Counted from the first letter of the stretch, positions 11,153 to 22,552 are shown. The stretch: 64,000 nt of DNA from Caulobacter sp. 602-1 (GCF_003931565.1 NZ_RRYI01000002.1:682001-746000); one strand, 5' to 3'. Numbers and translations are program-made. Notes: a model not told the origin generated them from the letters alone.

Positions 11153-12121
11153 ATGCCGGATTCCCCGAAGGCGCCCGTCGACAAGCCTCACATCCTGCTC
11201 TCGCACGAGATGCTGCTGCCGCTGCAGCCGCTGCTGGAGAACGCCTACGAGGTGCATCGACTATGGGACCATCCCGACCGGATGGCCTTTCTAGAGGGGC
11301 CGGGACGGCGGGTTCGGGCCATCGTTCACGCCGGCGAGTTCGCGCTCTCCCGCGACATGCTCTCGGAAATGCCGCAACTGGGCCTGATCGCCTGCGTCAG
11401 CGTCGGCTATGACGGCGTCGACGTGCCCTGGTGCAAGGCCCATGGCATCGCCGTCACCCATTCCACCGGCCTGAACGCCGCCGACGTCGCCGATCACGCG
11501 GTGGGCCTTGTCCTGGCCGCTTGGCGCGGCATTGTCGAGGGCGATCATCGCCTGCGCTCGGGCCACTGGACCCATGCCGAGCGCATGGCCCCGCGCCATG
11601 GTCTGCGCGGCCGCAAGGCCGGCATCGTCGGCCTGGGCCATATCGGCGAGGCGGTGGCCAACCGCCTAACGGCGTTCGAGATGAAGATCGCCTGGTGGGG
11701 GCCGCATCCCAAGGAGACCGACTATCCCCGCGCCGACAGCCTGCTGGCCCTGGCTCGCGACAGCGACGTGCTGGTGGTCTGCTCGCGCTCGGACGCGTCG
11801 AACCATCACCTGATCAACCAGGCTGTCATCGAGGCGGTCGGGCCGCAGGGCCTGATCGTCAATGTCGCGCGCGGCGCCCTGATCGACGAGGACGCCCTGA
11901 TCGAGGCCCTGAAGAGCGGCGCGCTCGGCATGGCCGCCCTCGATGTGTACGCGCAGGAGCCGACCCCGGCCGCGCGCTGGGCGAACGTGCCGCACACGGT
12001 GCTGACCCCGCACACGGCCGGCGCGACCCTGGACAGCATCCCGGCCATGGTCAGCCTGACCCTGGAGAACCTGCGCCGCTACTTCCACGGCGAGCCGCTG
12101 GCGACTCCCGTGGCGGCCTAG
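11153..12121 (+). CDS. D-isomer-specific 2-hydroxyacid dehydrogenase
   Basis: A 322-residue cytosolic NAD(P)-dependent oxidoreductase, probably of the glyoxylate/hydroxypyruvate reductase group. The Rossmann motif GLGHIGEAVANRL lies in the middle; the substrate-binding phrase VSVGYDGVDV is near residue 85; the catalytic Arg is in NVARGALIDEDAL; Glu is in YAQEPTPA; and His is in LTPHTAGAT. This order is diagnostic of the family. GGAGG at 11142 sets the start at 11153. The stop codon overlaps the stop of the convergent CMD gene. The exact substrate is not determined. Confidence 0.9.
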   Translation: MPDSPKAPVDKPHILLSHEMLLPLQPLLENAYEVHRLWDHPDRMAFLEGPGRRVRAIVHAGEFALSRDMLSEMPQLGLIACVSVGYDGVDVPWCKAHGIAVTHSTGLNAADVADHAVGLVLAAWRGIVEGDHRLRSGHWTHAERMAPRHGLRGRKAGIVGLGHIGEAVANRLTAFEMKIAWWGPHPKETDYPRADSLLALARDSDVLVVCSRSDASNHHLINQAVIEAVGPQGLIVNVARGALIDEDALIEALKSGALGMAALDVYAQEPTPAARWANVPHTVLTPHTAGATLDSIPAMVSLTLENLRRYFHGEPLATPVAA

Positions 12122-12660
12122 GGCGGGAACGGCGCGGCGAAGGGCTCGGGCTCCAACCGCAGACCGTTCACCAGCAGGCTGACCGTCCGATAGAAGCCGG
12201 CCAGCATCATCAGCTCGATCCGGGCCCCTTCGGAAAAGGCCTCGGCCAGGCGCGCCCACAGGGCGTCGTCGATGTCGGCGCGGGCGTTGACCGCGTCGCA
12301 GAAGCCGATCAGCAGCGCCTCGCGCGGTCCCCAGCAGGTGGCGACTCCCGGGGCGGTGGTGGCGGCGAGCTGCTCGGCGCGGAGACCGGCCGCGCTGGCG
12401 AAGAGCGCCGCGTGGACGCCCCACTCATAGGCCGCGCCGTTCAGAGCGCAGATGCGATGGATGACGATCTCGCGCTCTCGCAAGGTCAAATGGCCCGGGT
12501 CCAGCAGCCCGCCGCCGGTGAAGCGGGCGAACAGGCGCTCGTCGCGGGCCAGGGTTCGAAACAGCGAAAGCGGCTGGTCGCCGGGCGTCTTCAACTGCTC
12601 CAGCGTGCGGGCGACGCTCGGCGGGTAGGGGGCTTGGGCGGGTTCGATCCGTGGCGACAT
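12118..12660 (-). CDS. Carboxymuconolactone decarboxylase (AhpD-like) family protein
   Basis: A 180-residue all-helical CMD-fold protein with the family phrase LTLREREIVIHRICALNGAAYEWGVH around residues 58-84. The usual CxxC of peroxidase-active AhpD is not evident: the position reads ALNGAAYEW. A redox peroxidase role is therefore doubtful, and a CMD-type or unknown activity is more likely. It is divergent from an HxlR regulator 31 bp away with a palindrome between them, so it is probably that regulator's target. Confidence 0.85.
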   Translation of the reverse strand: MSPRIEPAQAPYPPSVARTLEQLKTPGDQPLSLFRTLARDERLFARFTGGGLLDPGHLTLREREIVIHRICALNGAAYEWGVHAALFASAAGLRAEQLAATTAPGVATCWGPREALLIGFCDAVNARADIDDALWARLAEAFSEGARIELMMLAGFYRTVSLLVNGLRLEPEPFAAPFPP

Positions 12661-12674
12661 CGGTGGTGCTCCGT

Positions 12675-12691
12675 GCTACAAAATTTGTAAC
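12675..12691. promoter_or_regulatory. Probable HxlR operator between divergent genes
   Basis: TACAAA (12677-12682) and TTTGTA (12684-12689) form an inverted repeat around one base, within GCTACAAAATTTGTAAC. A second GCTACAAA occurs at 12710-12717. GCTACAAA also fits the Caulobacter -10 pattern GCTANAWC at 7 of 8 positions, so operator and promoter may coincide. It sits directly before the hxlR-family ATG and 15 bp from the CMD start. Confidence 0.55.
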
Positions 12692-13048
12692 ATGGAAAAT
12701 TCCGAAGATGCTACAAAAAATGAAGCGCCCATGCCGGGGCGTGCGGTTCGTGGCTCGGACAGCGGCAGGCCGATCATGGCGGCGCTGGACCTCCTCGGTC
12801 GGCGCGGGGCGCTGCGGATCGTCTGGGAGCTGCGCGAGGGCCGCGTCCTGACCTTCCGCGCCCTGCAGGCGGCGGCCGAACTGCCGCCGGGCACGCTGAA
12901 CACACGGCTGGCGGAGTTGCGCGCGGCCGACATCGTGGCGGCCGACGCCGGCTATCGCCTCAGCCCGCGCGGGTCGGACTTGATCGCGGCGCTGTGGCCT
13001 CTGCTAAGGTGGTCCGAGGATTGGGCGAGCGCGATGGGGGATCGGTGA
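12692..13048 (+). CDS. HxlR-family winged-helix transcriptional regulator
   Basis: A 118-residue DNA-binding protein. The HxlR core runs from about residue 28 (MAALDLLGRRGALRIVWELR) through the recognition region LPPGTLNTRLAELRAADIV to the wing GYRLSPRG. Most HxlR proteins sense redox or electrophilic stress; here the N-terminal Cys usually used as a sensor is absent. The ATG at 12692 has no Shine-Dalgarno and could be leaderless; ATG 12731 is an alternative that removes a poorly conserved tail. The stop overlaps the next start by one base, so it is co-transcribed with the VOC gene. Confidence 0.85.
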   Translation: MENSEDATKNEAPMPGRAVRGSDSGRPIMAALDLLGRRGALRIVWELREGRVLTFRALQAAAELPPGTLNTRLAELRAADIVAADAGYRLSPRGSDLIAALWPLLRWSEDWASAMGDR

Positions 13049-13425
13049 TGGCCAAGGTGCTGGGGCTGGGCGGGGTGTTCTACAAGGCCGAGGATCCGCA
13101 AGCCGCGCGCGACTGGTACGCGCGGGTGCTGGGCTTCGAAATCCATTCGTGGGGCGGGGCGGTGTTCAAGTCTCCCAGGACCGCGACGACCAACTGGGCG
13201 CTGTTCGGAGCCGACACTCAATATTTCGCGCCGTCCGCCGCGCCGTTCATGATCAATTTCGTGGTCGATGATATCGACGGCGTGCTGGCCACGGCCGCCG
13301 CGGAGGGCGTTGAGCCGACGGGCCGGCAGGACGAGGGCGGCATGGGTCGTTTCGCCTGGCTGATGGACCCGGCCGGGGTTAAAATCGAGCTCTGGGAGCC
13401 GCCTGCGGCCGACGCCGAGGCATAA
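13048..13425 (+). CDS. VOC (glyoxalase/bleomycin-resistance) superfamily protein
   Basis: A 125-residue protein with the paired beta-alpha-beta-beta-beta fold: GGVFYKAEDPQAARDWYARVLGFEI at the start, and a C-terminal half reading DPAGVKIELWEPP with the metal-ligand Glu of the family. It lies in a TGATG overlap with the HxlR gene, so translation is probably coupled. VOC proteins include lyases, dioxygenases and drug-binding proteins, so the reaction cannot be named. A role in handling the electrophile or toxic compound sensed by the HxlR protein is only an inference. Confidence 0.85.
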   Translation: MAKVLGLGGVFYKAEDPQAARDWYARVLGFEIHSWGGAVFKSPRTATTNWALFGADTQYFAPSAAPFMINFVVDDIDGVLATAAAEGVEPTGRQDEGGMGRFAWLMDPAGVKIELWEPPAADAEA

Positions 13426-13442
13426 ATTCCCCTTGCCAAATC

Positions 13443-13466
13443 GGACATAAAGATATCTTTATGTCC
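13443..13466. promoter_or_regulatory. Perfect 24-bp palindromic operator of the methionine cluster
   Basis: The half-site GGACATAAAGAT is followed directly by its exact reverse complement, and the site ends 2 bp before the ATG of the ArsR-methyltransferase gene. Such a site at the start codon is typical of ArsR-family autoregulation. Alphaproteobacterial SahR sites have a similar AAAGATATCTTT core, as I recall. The space leaves little room for a Shine-Dalgarno, so the gene may be leaderless. Confidence 0.75.
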
Positions 13467-13468
13467 TC

Positions 13469-14446
13469 ATGAAGCTCACCGCCGAACAGGTTGTCGAAGT
13501 GCTGCGCGCCGCCGGCGAGTCGACGCGCCTGCGCCTGCTGGCCCTGTTGGCGGCCGAGGAGCTGTCGGTGCTGGAGCTGTGCCGGATCCTCGACCAGAGC
13601 CAGCCGCGCGTCTCGCGGCATCTGAAGCTGCTGGCCGAGGCGGGCCTGGTCGAGCGTTTTCCGGACGGGGCCTGGGTGTTCTACCGCCTGGCCGCAAAGT
13701 CTCCGGGCCGCTTCCTGGTCGAGCAAGCGCTGGACCTGATCGACGACACCGATCCCGTCGTGCGCCTGGACGCCGACAAGCTGTCGGCCGTGCGCGCCGA
13801 GCGCTCGACGGACGCCCAGGCCTATTTCGCCCGCAACGCCGCGCGCTGGAACGAGATCCGCTCGCTGTATGTCGACGAGGCCGAGGTCGAGGCCGCGATC
13901 CTGCGGGCCGCGGGGGAGGGCCCCTTCGACGAGATGGTCGATCTGGGCGCCGGCGCGGGGCGCATGCTGACCCTGCTGGGCAAGCGAGTCAGCAACGCCC
14001 TGGGCCTGGACCTGTCGCAGCAGATGCTGAACATCGCCCGCGATGAGGTGACCAAGGCCGGGCTGACCCGCTGCGAACTGCGTCATGGCGACATCTTCCG
14101 CACGGGCCTGCCGGGCGGCTGCGCCGATCTGGTCACCGTGCATCAGGTGCTGCACTACCTTTCGGATCCCGCCCACGCGGTAGCCGAGGCCGCGCGGCTG
14201 GTGACGCCCGGCGGCCTGCTGCTGATCGCCGACTTCGCCCCGCACGACCACGAGTTCCTGCGCGAGGTTCACCAGCACCGCCGCCTGGGCTTCGACGACG
14301 TCGAGATCGTCACCTGGCTGCAGGCCGCGGGCCTGCATCTGGAAAGCAATATCGCCCTGCCGCCGGCCACGGCCGAGGGGCTGACCGTCAAGATCTGGAC
14401 GGCCCGGCGCCCCGTCGCCGCCGTGGCCGAGAGGAACGCCGCATGA
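13469..14446 (+). CDS. SahR-like regulator: ArsR HTH fused to a SAM-dependent methyltransferase domain
   Basis: 325 residues. Residues 1-95 are an ArsR winged helix (LCRILDQSQPRVSRHLKLLA, wing DGAWVFYRL). Residues 130-310 are a class I methyltransferase domain with motif I VDLGAGAGRM and a post-motif VHQVLHYLSDP. The known family SahR senses S-adenosylhomocysteine and represses methionine-cycle genes. The neighbours metF and both halves of metH fit that role, as does the palindrome at the start. Its stop overlaps metF by 4 bp (ATGA). Whether the methyltransferase domain is catalytic or only a ligand sensor is open. Confidence 0.85.
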   Translation: MKLTAEQVVEVLRAAGESTRLRLLALLAAEELSVLELCRILDQSQPRVSRHLKLLAEAGLVERFPDGAWVFYRLAAKSPGRFLVEQALDLIDDTDPVVRLDADKLSAVRAERSTDAQAYFARNAARWNEIRSLYVDEAEVEAAILRAAGEGPFDEMVDLGAGAGRMLTLLGKRVSNALGLDLSQQMLNIARDEVTKAGLTRCELRHGDIFRTGLPGGCADLVTVHQVLHYLSDPAHAVAEAARLVTPGGLLLIADFAPHDHEFLREVHQHRRLGFDDVEIVTWLQAAGLHLESNIALPPATAEGLTVKIWTARRPVAAVAERNAA

Positions 14447-15387
14447 CCCTTCCGCCCACCCGCCGCGTGATCGGTCCCGTCGCCCGCGCTGGCGAGCGCA
14501 CCTATCGTCCGCGCGTCTCGTTCGAGTTCTTCCCGCCCAAGACCCCGGCGATGGAAGAGAGCCTGTGGCAGGCGATCACCCGCCTGGCCCCGCTGGACCC
14601 GGCCTTCGTCTCGGTGACTTACGGCGCCGGCGGATCGACCCGCGAGCGCACGCACCGCACGGTCAAGCGCATCCTGGACGAAACGACTCTCAAGCCCGCC
14701 GCCCACCTGACCTGCGTCGGCGCCTCGCGCGACGAGGTCGACGAGGTGATCCGTGAGTACTGGGAGACGGGCGTTCGCCACATCGTCTCGCTGCGCGGCG
14801 ACCCGCCGCCGGGCGAGGGCGGCATCGGCGGCGTCTATGTCCCGCGCGCCGACGGCTACGCCAACGCCACCGAATTGACCAAGGCCGTGCGCGGCATCGC
14901 GCCGTTCGAGGTGCTGGTCGGCGTCTATCCTGAGAAGCATCCGGAAAGTCCGTCGCTGGAGCACGACATCGATGTGCTGAAGCAGAAGGTCGACGCCGGC
15001 GCGACGCTGGGCATCAGCCAGTTCTTCTTCGATCTGGACGCCTTCCTGCGCTATGTCGACAAGGTCCGCGACGCCGGGATCACGATCCCGATCGTGCCGG
15101 GGATCATGCCGGTGACCAATTTCGCGGGCCTCAAGAAGATGGCCGCCGCCTGTCAGACGGCGATCCCATCGTGGCTGGGCAACCTTTTCGACGGCCTGGA
15201 GCACGACGCCGAGACGCGTCGCCTGATCGCCTGCTCGGTCGCCGCCGAGATGTGCGCCAAGCTGCAGGAGCAGGGCTTCGAGGACTTCCACTTCTACACC
15301 CTGAACCGGGCCGACCTGGTCTATGCGATCTGCCGTGTGCTGGGCGTTCGCGAGGTTTCACCGGCCCCGGCGGAGGCGGCGGCATGA
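14443..15387 (+). CDS. metF: Methylenetetrahydrofolate reductase
   Basis: A 314-residue FAD-dependent TIM barrel that reduces 5,10-methylene-THF to 5-methyl-THF, the methyl donor for methionine synthase. Diagnostic phrases are FEFFPPKTP near residue 27, SVTYGAGGSTRERT near 60 (folate/FAD site), HLTCVG, LRGDPP and SQFFFDLDAF. The length is normal for bacterial MetF. It overlaps by 4 bp with both the regulator before it and the metallo-beta-lactamase after it, which implies a single transcript with coupled translation. Confidence 0.95.
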   Translation: MTLPPTRRVIGPVARAGERTYRPRVSFEFFPPKTPAMEESLWQAITRLAPLDPAFVSVTYGAGGSTRERTHRTVKRILDETTLKPAAHLTCVGASRDEVDEVIREYWETGVRHIVSLRGDPPPGEGGIGGVYVPRADGYANATELTKAVRGIAPFEVLVGVYPEKHPESPSLEHDIDVLKQKVDAGATLGISQFFFDLDAFLRYVDKVRDAGITIPIVPGIMPVTNFAGLKKMAAACQTAIPSWLGNLFDGLEHDAETRRLIACSVAAEMCAKLQEQGFEDFHFYTLNRADLVYAICRVLGVREVSPAPAEAAA

Positions 15388-16259
15388 AGCGCTTTTTGAT
15401 CGCCCTGGCGGCGTCGGTCCTGGCCCTGGCCCCGGCGGCCCACGCCGACATGCCCGCCAACTGGACCAAGCCGACCAAGCCCTACCGCGTCGTGGGCAAC
15501 ATCTATTACGTCGGGACCGAGGGCATCTCGTCCTGGCTGATGACATCGTCCGAAGGTCATGTGCTGCTGGACGGCGGGCCGAACGCCGAGGTCGGCAAGC
15601 AGATCGAGCGGAACATCGCCGCGCTGGGCTTCCAGTTGGCCGATGTGAAGATCCTGATCAACACCCACGCCCACTACGACCACGCCGGCGGTCTGGCTCA
15701 GCTGAAGGCCGACATCCCAACGGCCAAGTTGTGGATCTCGCGCGGCGACGAGCCGGCGATCGAGCAGGGCCACCATATCGGCGACAACGAGAACGGCCCC
15801 ACGCCCATGCCGGCGGTGAAGGTCGACAAGGCGTTCGGCGACGGCCAGAAGCTGAAGCTGGGCGAGACGGCGCTGGTCGCCCACCTGACGCCCGGCCACA
15901 CGATCGGCTGCACCAGCTGGACCACCGCCGTGATCGAGAAGGGGCGGCCGCTGACCGTCACCTTCCCGTGCTCGCTGTCCGTGGCCGGCAATGTGCTGGT
16001 CGGCAACAAGACCCACCGAAACATCGTCGCCGACTATCGTGGCAGCTTCGCCAAGCTGCGGGCCATCCCGACCGATGTGATGCTGCCGGCGCACGAGGAG
16101 CAGGGCGACCTGCTGGCCAAGCGCAAGAAGCAGCTGCGCGGCGACCCCAACGCTTTCGTCGATCCGACCGAGCTGACGCGCTTCGTCGCCGACTCGGAGG
16201 CCGCCTTCAATGAAGAGCTCGCGCGCCAGCAGGCGGCGGCTTCCGGAGTCCGGAAATGA
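15384..16259 (+). CDS. Subclass B3 metallo-beta-lactamase (CAU-1/Mbl1b-like)
   Basis: A 291-residue periplasmic zinc hydrolase with a signal peptide (residues 1-21, ending AHA). The zinc motif HAHYDH is at residues 95-100, followed by GHTIG and a late PAHEEQ His; the Asp-His pair and absence of a B1-type Cys ligand indicate subclass B3. Known: Caulobacter crescentus encodes the B3 enzyme CAU-1/Mbl1b of almost the same length. It is joined to metF (ATGA at 15384) and to the homocysteine methyltransferase gene (ATGA at 16256). That is an odd position for a resistance-type enzyme and suggests an older metabolic or envelope role. Confidence 0.92.
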   Translation: MKRFLIALAASVLALAPAAHADMPANWTKPTKPYRVVGNIYYVGTEGISSWLMTSSEGHVLLDGGPNAEVGKQIERNIAALGFQLADVKILINTHAHYDHAGGLAQLKADIPTAKLWISRGDEPAIEQGHHIGDNENGPTPMPAVKVDKAFGDGQKLKLGETALVAHLTPGHTIGCTSWTTAVIEKGRPLTVTFPCSLSVAGNVLVGNKTHRNIVADYRGSFAKLRAIPTDVMLPAHEEQGDLLAKRKKQLRGDPNAFVDPTELTRFVADSEAAFNEELARQQAAASGVRK

Positions 16260-17332
16260 CCGACCTTTCCATCCGCGCGAACCGCGTGGCCGCCCTCAAG
16301 GCCGCCGCCAAGCAGAAGATCCTGATCCTGGACGGCTCCTGGGGCGTGATGTTCCAGAAGAAGGGCCTGACCGAGGCCGACTACCGCGCCGAGCGCTTCG
16401 CCGGCTACAACGGCCAGATGAAGGGTAATAACGACATCCTGTGCCTGACCCGGCCGGATCTCGTGGCCGAACTGCATGACGCCTATTTCGCCGCCGGCGC
16501 GGACATCTCGGAGACCAACACCTTCTCGGGCACCACGATCGCCCAAGCCGATTATCACCTGTCGGAACAGGACGTCTGGGACATCAATCTCGAGGGCGCC
16601 AGGATCGGCCGCTCGGTGGCCGACCGCTGGAACGCGCAGAATCCGGCCAGCCCAAAGTTCATCGCCGGCTCGATCGGGCCGCTGAACGTGATGCTGTCGA
16701 TGTCCTCGGACGTGAACGATCCGGGCGCGCGCAAGGTGACCTTCGACCAGGTCTACGCGGCGTATCGCCAGCAGGTGGACGCGCTCTACAAAGGAGGCGT
16801 CGACCTCTTCCTGATCGAGACCATCACCGACACCCTGAACTGCAAGGCTGCCATCAAGGCCATTCTCGACCTGCGCGACGAGGGCCATGAAGAGCTGCCG
16901 ATCTGGATCAGCGGCACCATCACCGACCGCTCGGGCCGCACCCTGTCGGGCCAGACGGCCGAGGCGTTCTGGAACAGCATCAAGCACGCCAAGCCTTTCG
17001 CGGTGGGCTTCAACTGCGCCCTGGGGGCGGACCTAATGCGCCCGCACATCGCCGAGATGGCCCGCATCGCCGACACGCTTGTCGCGGCCTACCCCAACGC
17101 CGGCCTGCCCAACGCCATGGGCCAGTACGACGAGGAGCCGCACCAGACCGGCCACGCCCTGCACGAGTGGGCCAAGGACGGCCTGGTCAACATCCTGGGC
17201 GGCTGCTGCGGCACGACGCCGGATCACATCCGTCACGTGGCCGACGAGGTGCGCGGTGTCGCGCCCCGCCAGATCCCCGAGCGCCCCAAGGCCATGCGCC
17301 TGGCGGGGCTCGAGCCGTTCGAGCTGGCTTAG
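16256..17332 (+). CDS. Homocysteine-binding half of a split cobalamin-dependent methionine synthase
   Basis: A 358-residue homocysteine S-methyltransferase TIM barrel. Zinc-binding cysteines are visible in [10 protein letters not shown] and near the C-terminus in [10 protein letters not shown]. The N-terminus [17 protein letters not shown] and [16 protein letters not shown] match the first module of E. coli MetH, which is normally fused to the pterin, cobalamin and reactivation modules. Here those modules lie in the separate gene at 17482. The start overlaps the beta-lactamase stop by 4 bp. The two gene products must act as one enzyme to methylate homocysteine. Confidence 0.92.
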   Translation: MTDLSIRANRVAALKAAAKQKILILDGSWGVMFQKKGLTEADYRAERFAGYNGQMKGNNDILCLTRPDLVAELHDAYFAAGADISETNTFSGTTIAQADYHLSEQDVWDINLEGARIGRSVADRWNAQNPASPKFIAGSIGPLNVMLSMSSDVNDPGARKVTFDQVYAAYRQQVDALYKGGVDLFLIETITDTLNCKAAIKAILDLRDEGHEELPIWISGTITDRSGRTLSGQTAEAFWNSIKHAKPFAVGFNCALGADLMRPHIAEMARIADTLVAAYPNAGLPNAMGQYDEEPHQTGHALHEWAKDGLVNILGGCCGTTPDHIRHVADEVRGVAPRQIPERPKAMRLAGLEPFELA

Positions 17333-17353
17333 CCGCTATCTCTCTTCTGCCTT

Positions 17354-17453
17354 CCTGGGCCTTGCGCCCAGGACCTAGTTTTCCGCTGATGCGGAGCCCG
17401 ACTTTCCAGGCGCCGAGTTAGCGGCGCCCTGGGTCCTCGCCACAAGGGCGAGG
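17354..17453 (+). other. Structured spacer between the two metH genes
   Basis: The 149-bp gap holds three hairpins. CCTGGGC/GCCCAGG is at 17354-17372, followed by CTAGTTTT. CCAGGCGCC/GGCGCCCTGG spans about 17406-17432, with one bulge. CCTCGCC/GGCGAGG spans about 17434-17453. AGGACC after hairpin 1 can also pair with GGTCCT after hairpin 2, so alternative folds are possible. This could be a repeat element, an mRNA-processing site or an attenuator. It is too short for a cobalamin riboswitch and shows no B12 box. Confidence 0.45.
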
Positions 17454-17481
17454 AAGGCGGGTTTATTTGGATCGACCGACC

Positions 17482-20151
<2,670 letters not shown>

Positions 20152-20342
20152 CGAGGCGCCGGGCCCGTCCCGCCGACGACGTCGGACGCCGATCGGGCGG
20201 GTTCCGGCGTGGGGGGCGTCGGGTGACGGGAACCGTGAAACCCAAATCGCGTAACACTGTGCGATAATTTGTCCACGGGGGCGTCACGATAAGGAATTCG
20301 GCAAGGGTTCCCATGAAGGATGCGCCATCTCAGGGGAGTGAG

Positions 20343-22508
20343 ATGGACCGTCGGAACATCGAGCTGAAGATCTTTGGCCTGATCGCCGGCATGGCGGCGG
20401 GCATGATGCTGCTCGCCGGTGTGGCCCTGACGGTGGCCACACGCCACGCCGACGCGCGCGAGCGCCAGTACGAGCAGACCCTGGTCGGCAACGGGCTGCG
20501 CCAGCGCGGCAAGGAGATCCAGACCGCCCTTAATCCCTACGTCATCTGGGATGAGGCGATCATCAAGCTGGACAACCACTATGACCAGGCATGGGCCAGC
20601 CAGAACATCGGCGCCTCGCTGGGCGGCGCCTTGGGCTACAAGGTCGCCTTCGTTCTCGACGCCGACGGCAAGCCGATCTACGGCCACATCAACGGCAAGG
20701 ATGTCGCGCCGGAAGCCTATGCCCGATACGCAACACCGACCGCCCGTCTGGTCACCGCGATCCGCGAGATCGAGGCCGATCCCAAGAAGGTCGCCAAATT
20801 GCGCGCCGTCCACACGAGTCGTGTCGAGCTGATCGGCGACGAGCCCGTGCTGATCACCGTCTCGCTGATCCGCCCGGACCTGAAGGCCAAGACCCGGGGG
20901 CCCCGCGCCCCGCTGCTGGTGACCGGCATCCCGGTGGCCAACAGCGTGATCAAGACCTTCTCCGACCGCTTCCTGCTGCGCGACGCGCGTATCGAGGTGG
21001 TCAAGCCGGGCGCGGCCAATACGGACGCCGCCCAGGCCATGCTGGGGCGGGCCGCGGATGGTCGCCGCGTCGTTCTGAGCTGGACGCCCCGCAAGCCGGG
21101 CGAGGAACTGCTGAAGTCGGCCACGCCGATCCTGGCCCTGGCCGTGCTGGCCGCGGCGGCCGGCTCGCTCCTGCTGTTCCGCGTCACCCGCCGCGCGGCC
21201 AAGAAACTGCTGCTGAGCGAGGCCGAGGCCAAGCACCTGGCGCTGCATGACCCGCTGACGGGTCTGGCCAACCGCACCCTGTTCACCGACCGCCTGGTCC
21301 ACGCCCACGCCCTGTTGCGCCGCAAGCCGGGGCATCTGGCCGTGCTGTGCATCGACCTCGACCGGTTCAAGGAGGTCAATGACAGCTATGGTCACGACGC
21401 CGGGGACCAGCTGATCCGCGAGGTCGCCCGTCGGCTGGTGAACATCTGCCGCGAGACCGACACCATCTGCCGACTAGGCGGCGACGAGTTCGCGATCATC
21501 CAGCCCGACACGACCCCGTCCGGCGCGGCGACCCTGGCCCAGCGCGTGGTCGACGGCCTGTCGGGCGAGGTGGACCTCTCCATCGGCCGGGCGCACCTGT
21601 CGTGCTCGGTCGGCGTATCGGTCGTCTCCGACGCGGATCAGGGGCAGGCCGAGCTGCTGCGCCAGGCCGACGTCGCGCTCTACCGCGCCAAGGAAGCCGG
21701 CCGCGGTCGCTTAGCCTTCTTCGAGCCCGAGATGGATGCGGCTCTTCGCCTACGGAAGGGTCTGGAGCGCGACCTGCGCGCGGCCCTGGAGAGCGAATCC
21801 CTGGCCGTCGCCTACCAGCCGCTGACCGACGCGCGCGGCGCGATGATCGGCGTCGAGGCCCTGGCCCGCTGGACCCATCCTGAACGCGGCGAAATCTCGC
21901 CGGCCATCTTCATCCCGTTGGCGGAGTCCTGCGGCCTGATCGGCCTGGTCGGGGCGGCGGTGTTCCGCCGCGCCTGCTACGACAGCCTGCGCTGGTCGGG
22001 GCTGGAGGTGTCGGTCAACGTCTCGGCCATCCAGCTGTCCAGCCCCGGCTTCGTCGACGAGATGGTCGCCACCCTGGCCGAGACCGGCGCCCGCGCCGAC
22101 GTCTTCCTGCTGGAGATCACCGAGACGGCGCTCCTGAAGGACAGCGATGGCGTTCACGACGCCTTGCGTCGCCTCAAACGCCTGGGTTTCCGTCTGGCCC
22201 TGGACGACTTCGGCACCGGCTACGCCAGCCTCGCCTACCTGCGCCGCCATCCGATCGACAAGTTGAAGATCGATCGCTCGTTCGTCTCCAGCCTGCCGGG
22301 CAACAGCGAGAGCATGGCTGTCGCCAGCGCCATCATCAGCCTGGCCAAGTCACTAGGTCTGAAGACCACGGCCGAGGGCGTCGAGACGCAAGGCCAGCTG
22401 GACGCCCTGGTGAAACTGGGCTGCAGCGAGTTCCAGGGTTACCTGCTGGGCCGCCCTATGCCCGCCGACGCCATCGCCGGCGTGCGCGAGGCGGCGAAGG
22501 TCCTCTAG
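20343..22508 (+). CDS. Membrane c-di-GMP protein with CHASE4, GGDEF and EAL domains
   Basis: About 721 residues. A transmembrane helix near the N-terminus (IFGLIAGMAAGMMLLAGVAL) precedes a periplasmic region like CHASE4 (NPYVIWDEAI, LGYKVAFVLDADGKPIYG). A second helix (about 258-278) leads to GGDEF with intact CRLGGDEF and an upstream RETD that matches the RxxD inhibitory site. The EAL domain has VEALARW, DDFGTGYASL and KIDRSFV, so both catalytic sites look complete. It may make or degrade c-di-GMP in response to a periplasmic cue. ATG 20343 follows AGGGGAG at good spacing; ATG 20313 is the alternative. It is a single gene. Confidence 0.92.
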   Translation: MDRRNIELKIFGLIAGMAAGMMLLAGVALTVATRHADARERQYEQTLVGNGLRQRGKEIQTALNPYVIWDEAIIKLDNHYDQAWASQNIGASLGGALGYKVAFVLDADGKPIYGHINGKDVAPEAYARYATPTARLVTAIREIEADPKKVAKLRAVHTSRVELIGDEPVLITVSLIRPDLKAKTRGPRAPLLVTGIPVANSVIKTFSDRFLLRDARIEVVKPGAANTDAAQAMLGRAADGRRVVLSWTPRKPGEELLKSATPILALAVLAAAAGSLLLFRVTRRAAKKLLLSEAEAKHLALHDPLTGLANRTLFTDRLVHAHALLRRKPGHLAVLCIDLDRFKEVNDSYGHDAGDQLIREVARRLVNICRETDTICRLGGDEFAIIQPDTTPSGAATLAQRVVDGLSGEVDLSIGRAHLSCSVGVSVVSDADQGQAELLRQADVALYRAKEAGRGRLAFFEPEMDAALRLRKGLERDLRAALESESLAVAYQPLTDARGAMIGVEALARWTHPERGEISPAIFIPLAESCGLIGLVGAAVFRRACYDSLRWSGLEVSVNVSAIQLSSPGFVDEMVATLAETGARADVFLLEITETALLKDSDGVHDALRRLKRLGFRLALDDFGTGYASLAYLRRHPIDKLKIDRSFVSSLPGNSESMAVASAIISLAKSLGLKTTAEGVETQGQLDALVKLGCSEFQGYLLGRPMPADAIAGVREAAKVL

Positions 22509-22552
22509 TCCGGACGCTCCCAGCTGGGGAGGATCGCCTTGCGGCGCCTGCA

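Noticed and set aside
17333..17481. Cobalamin riboswitch before metH
   Set aside because: The gap is shorter than such riboswitches and has no B12 box.
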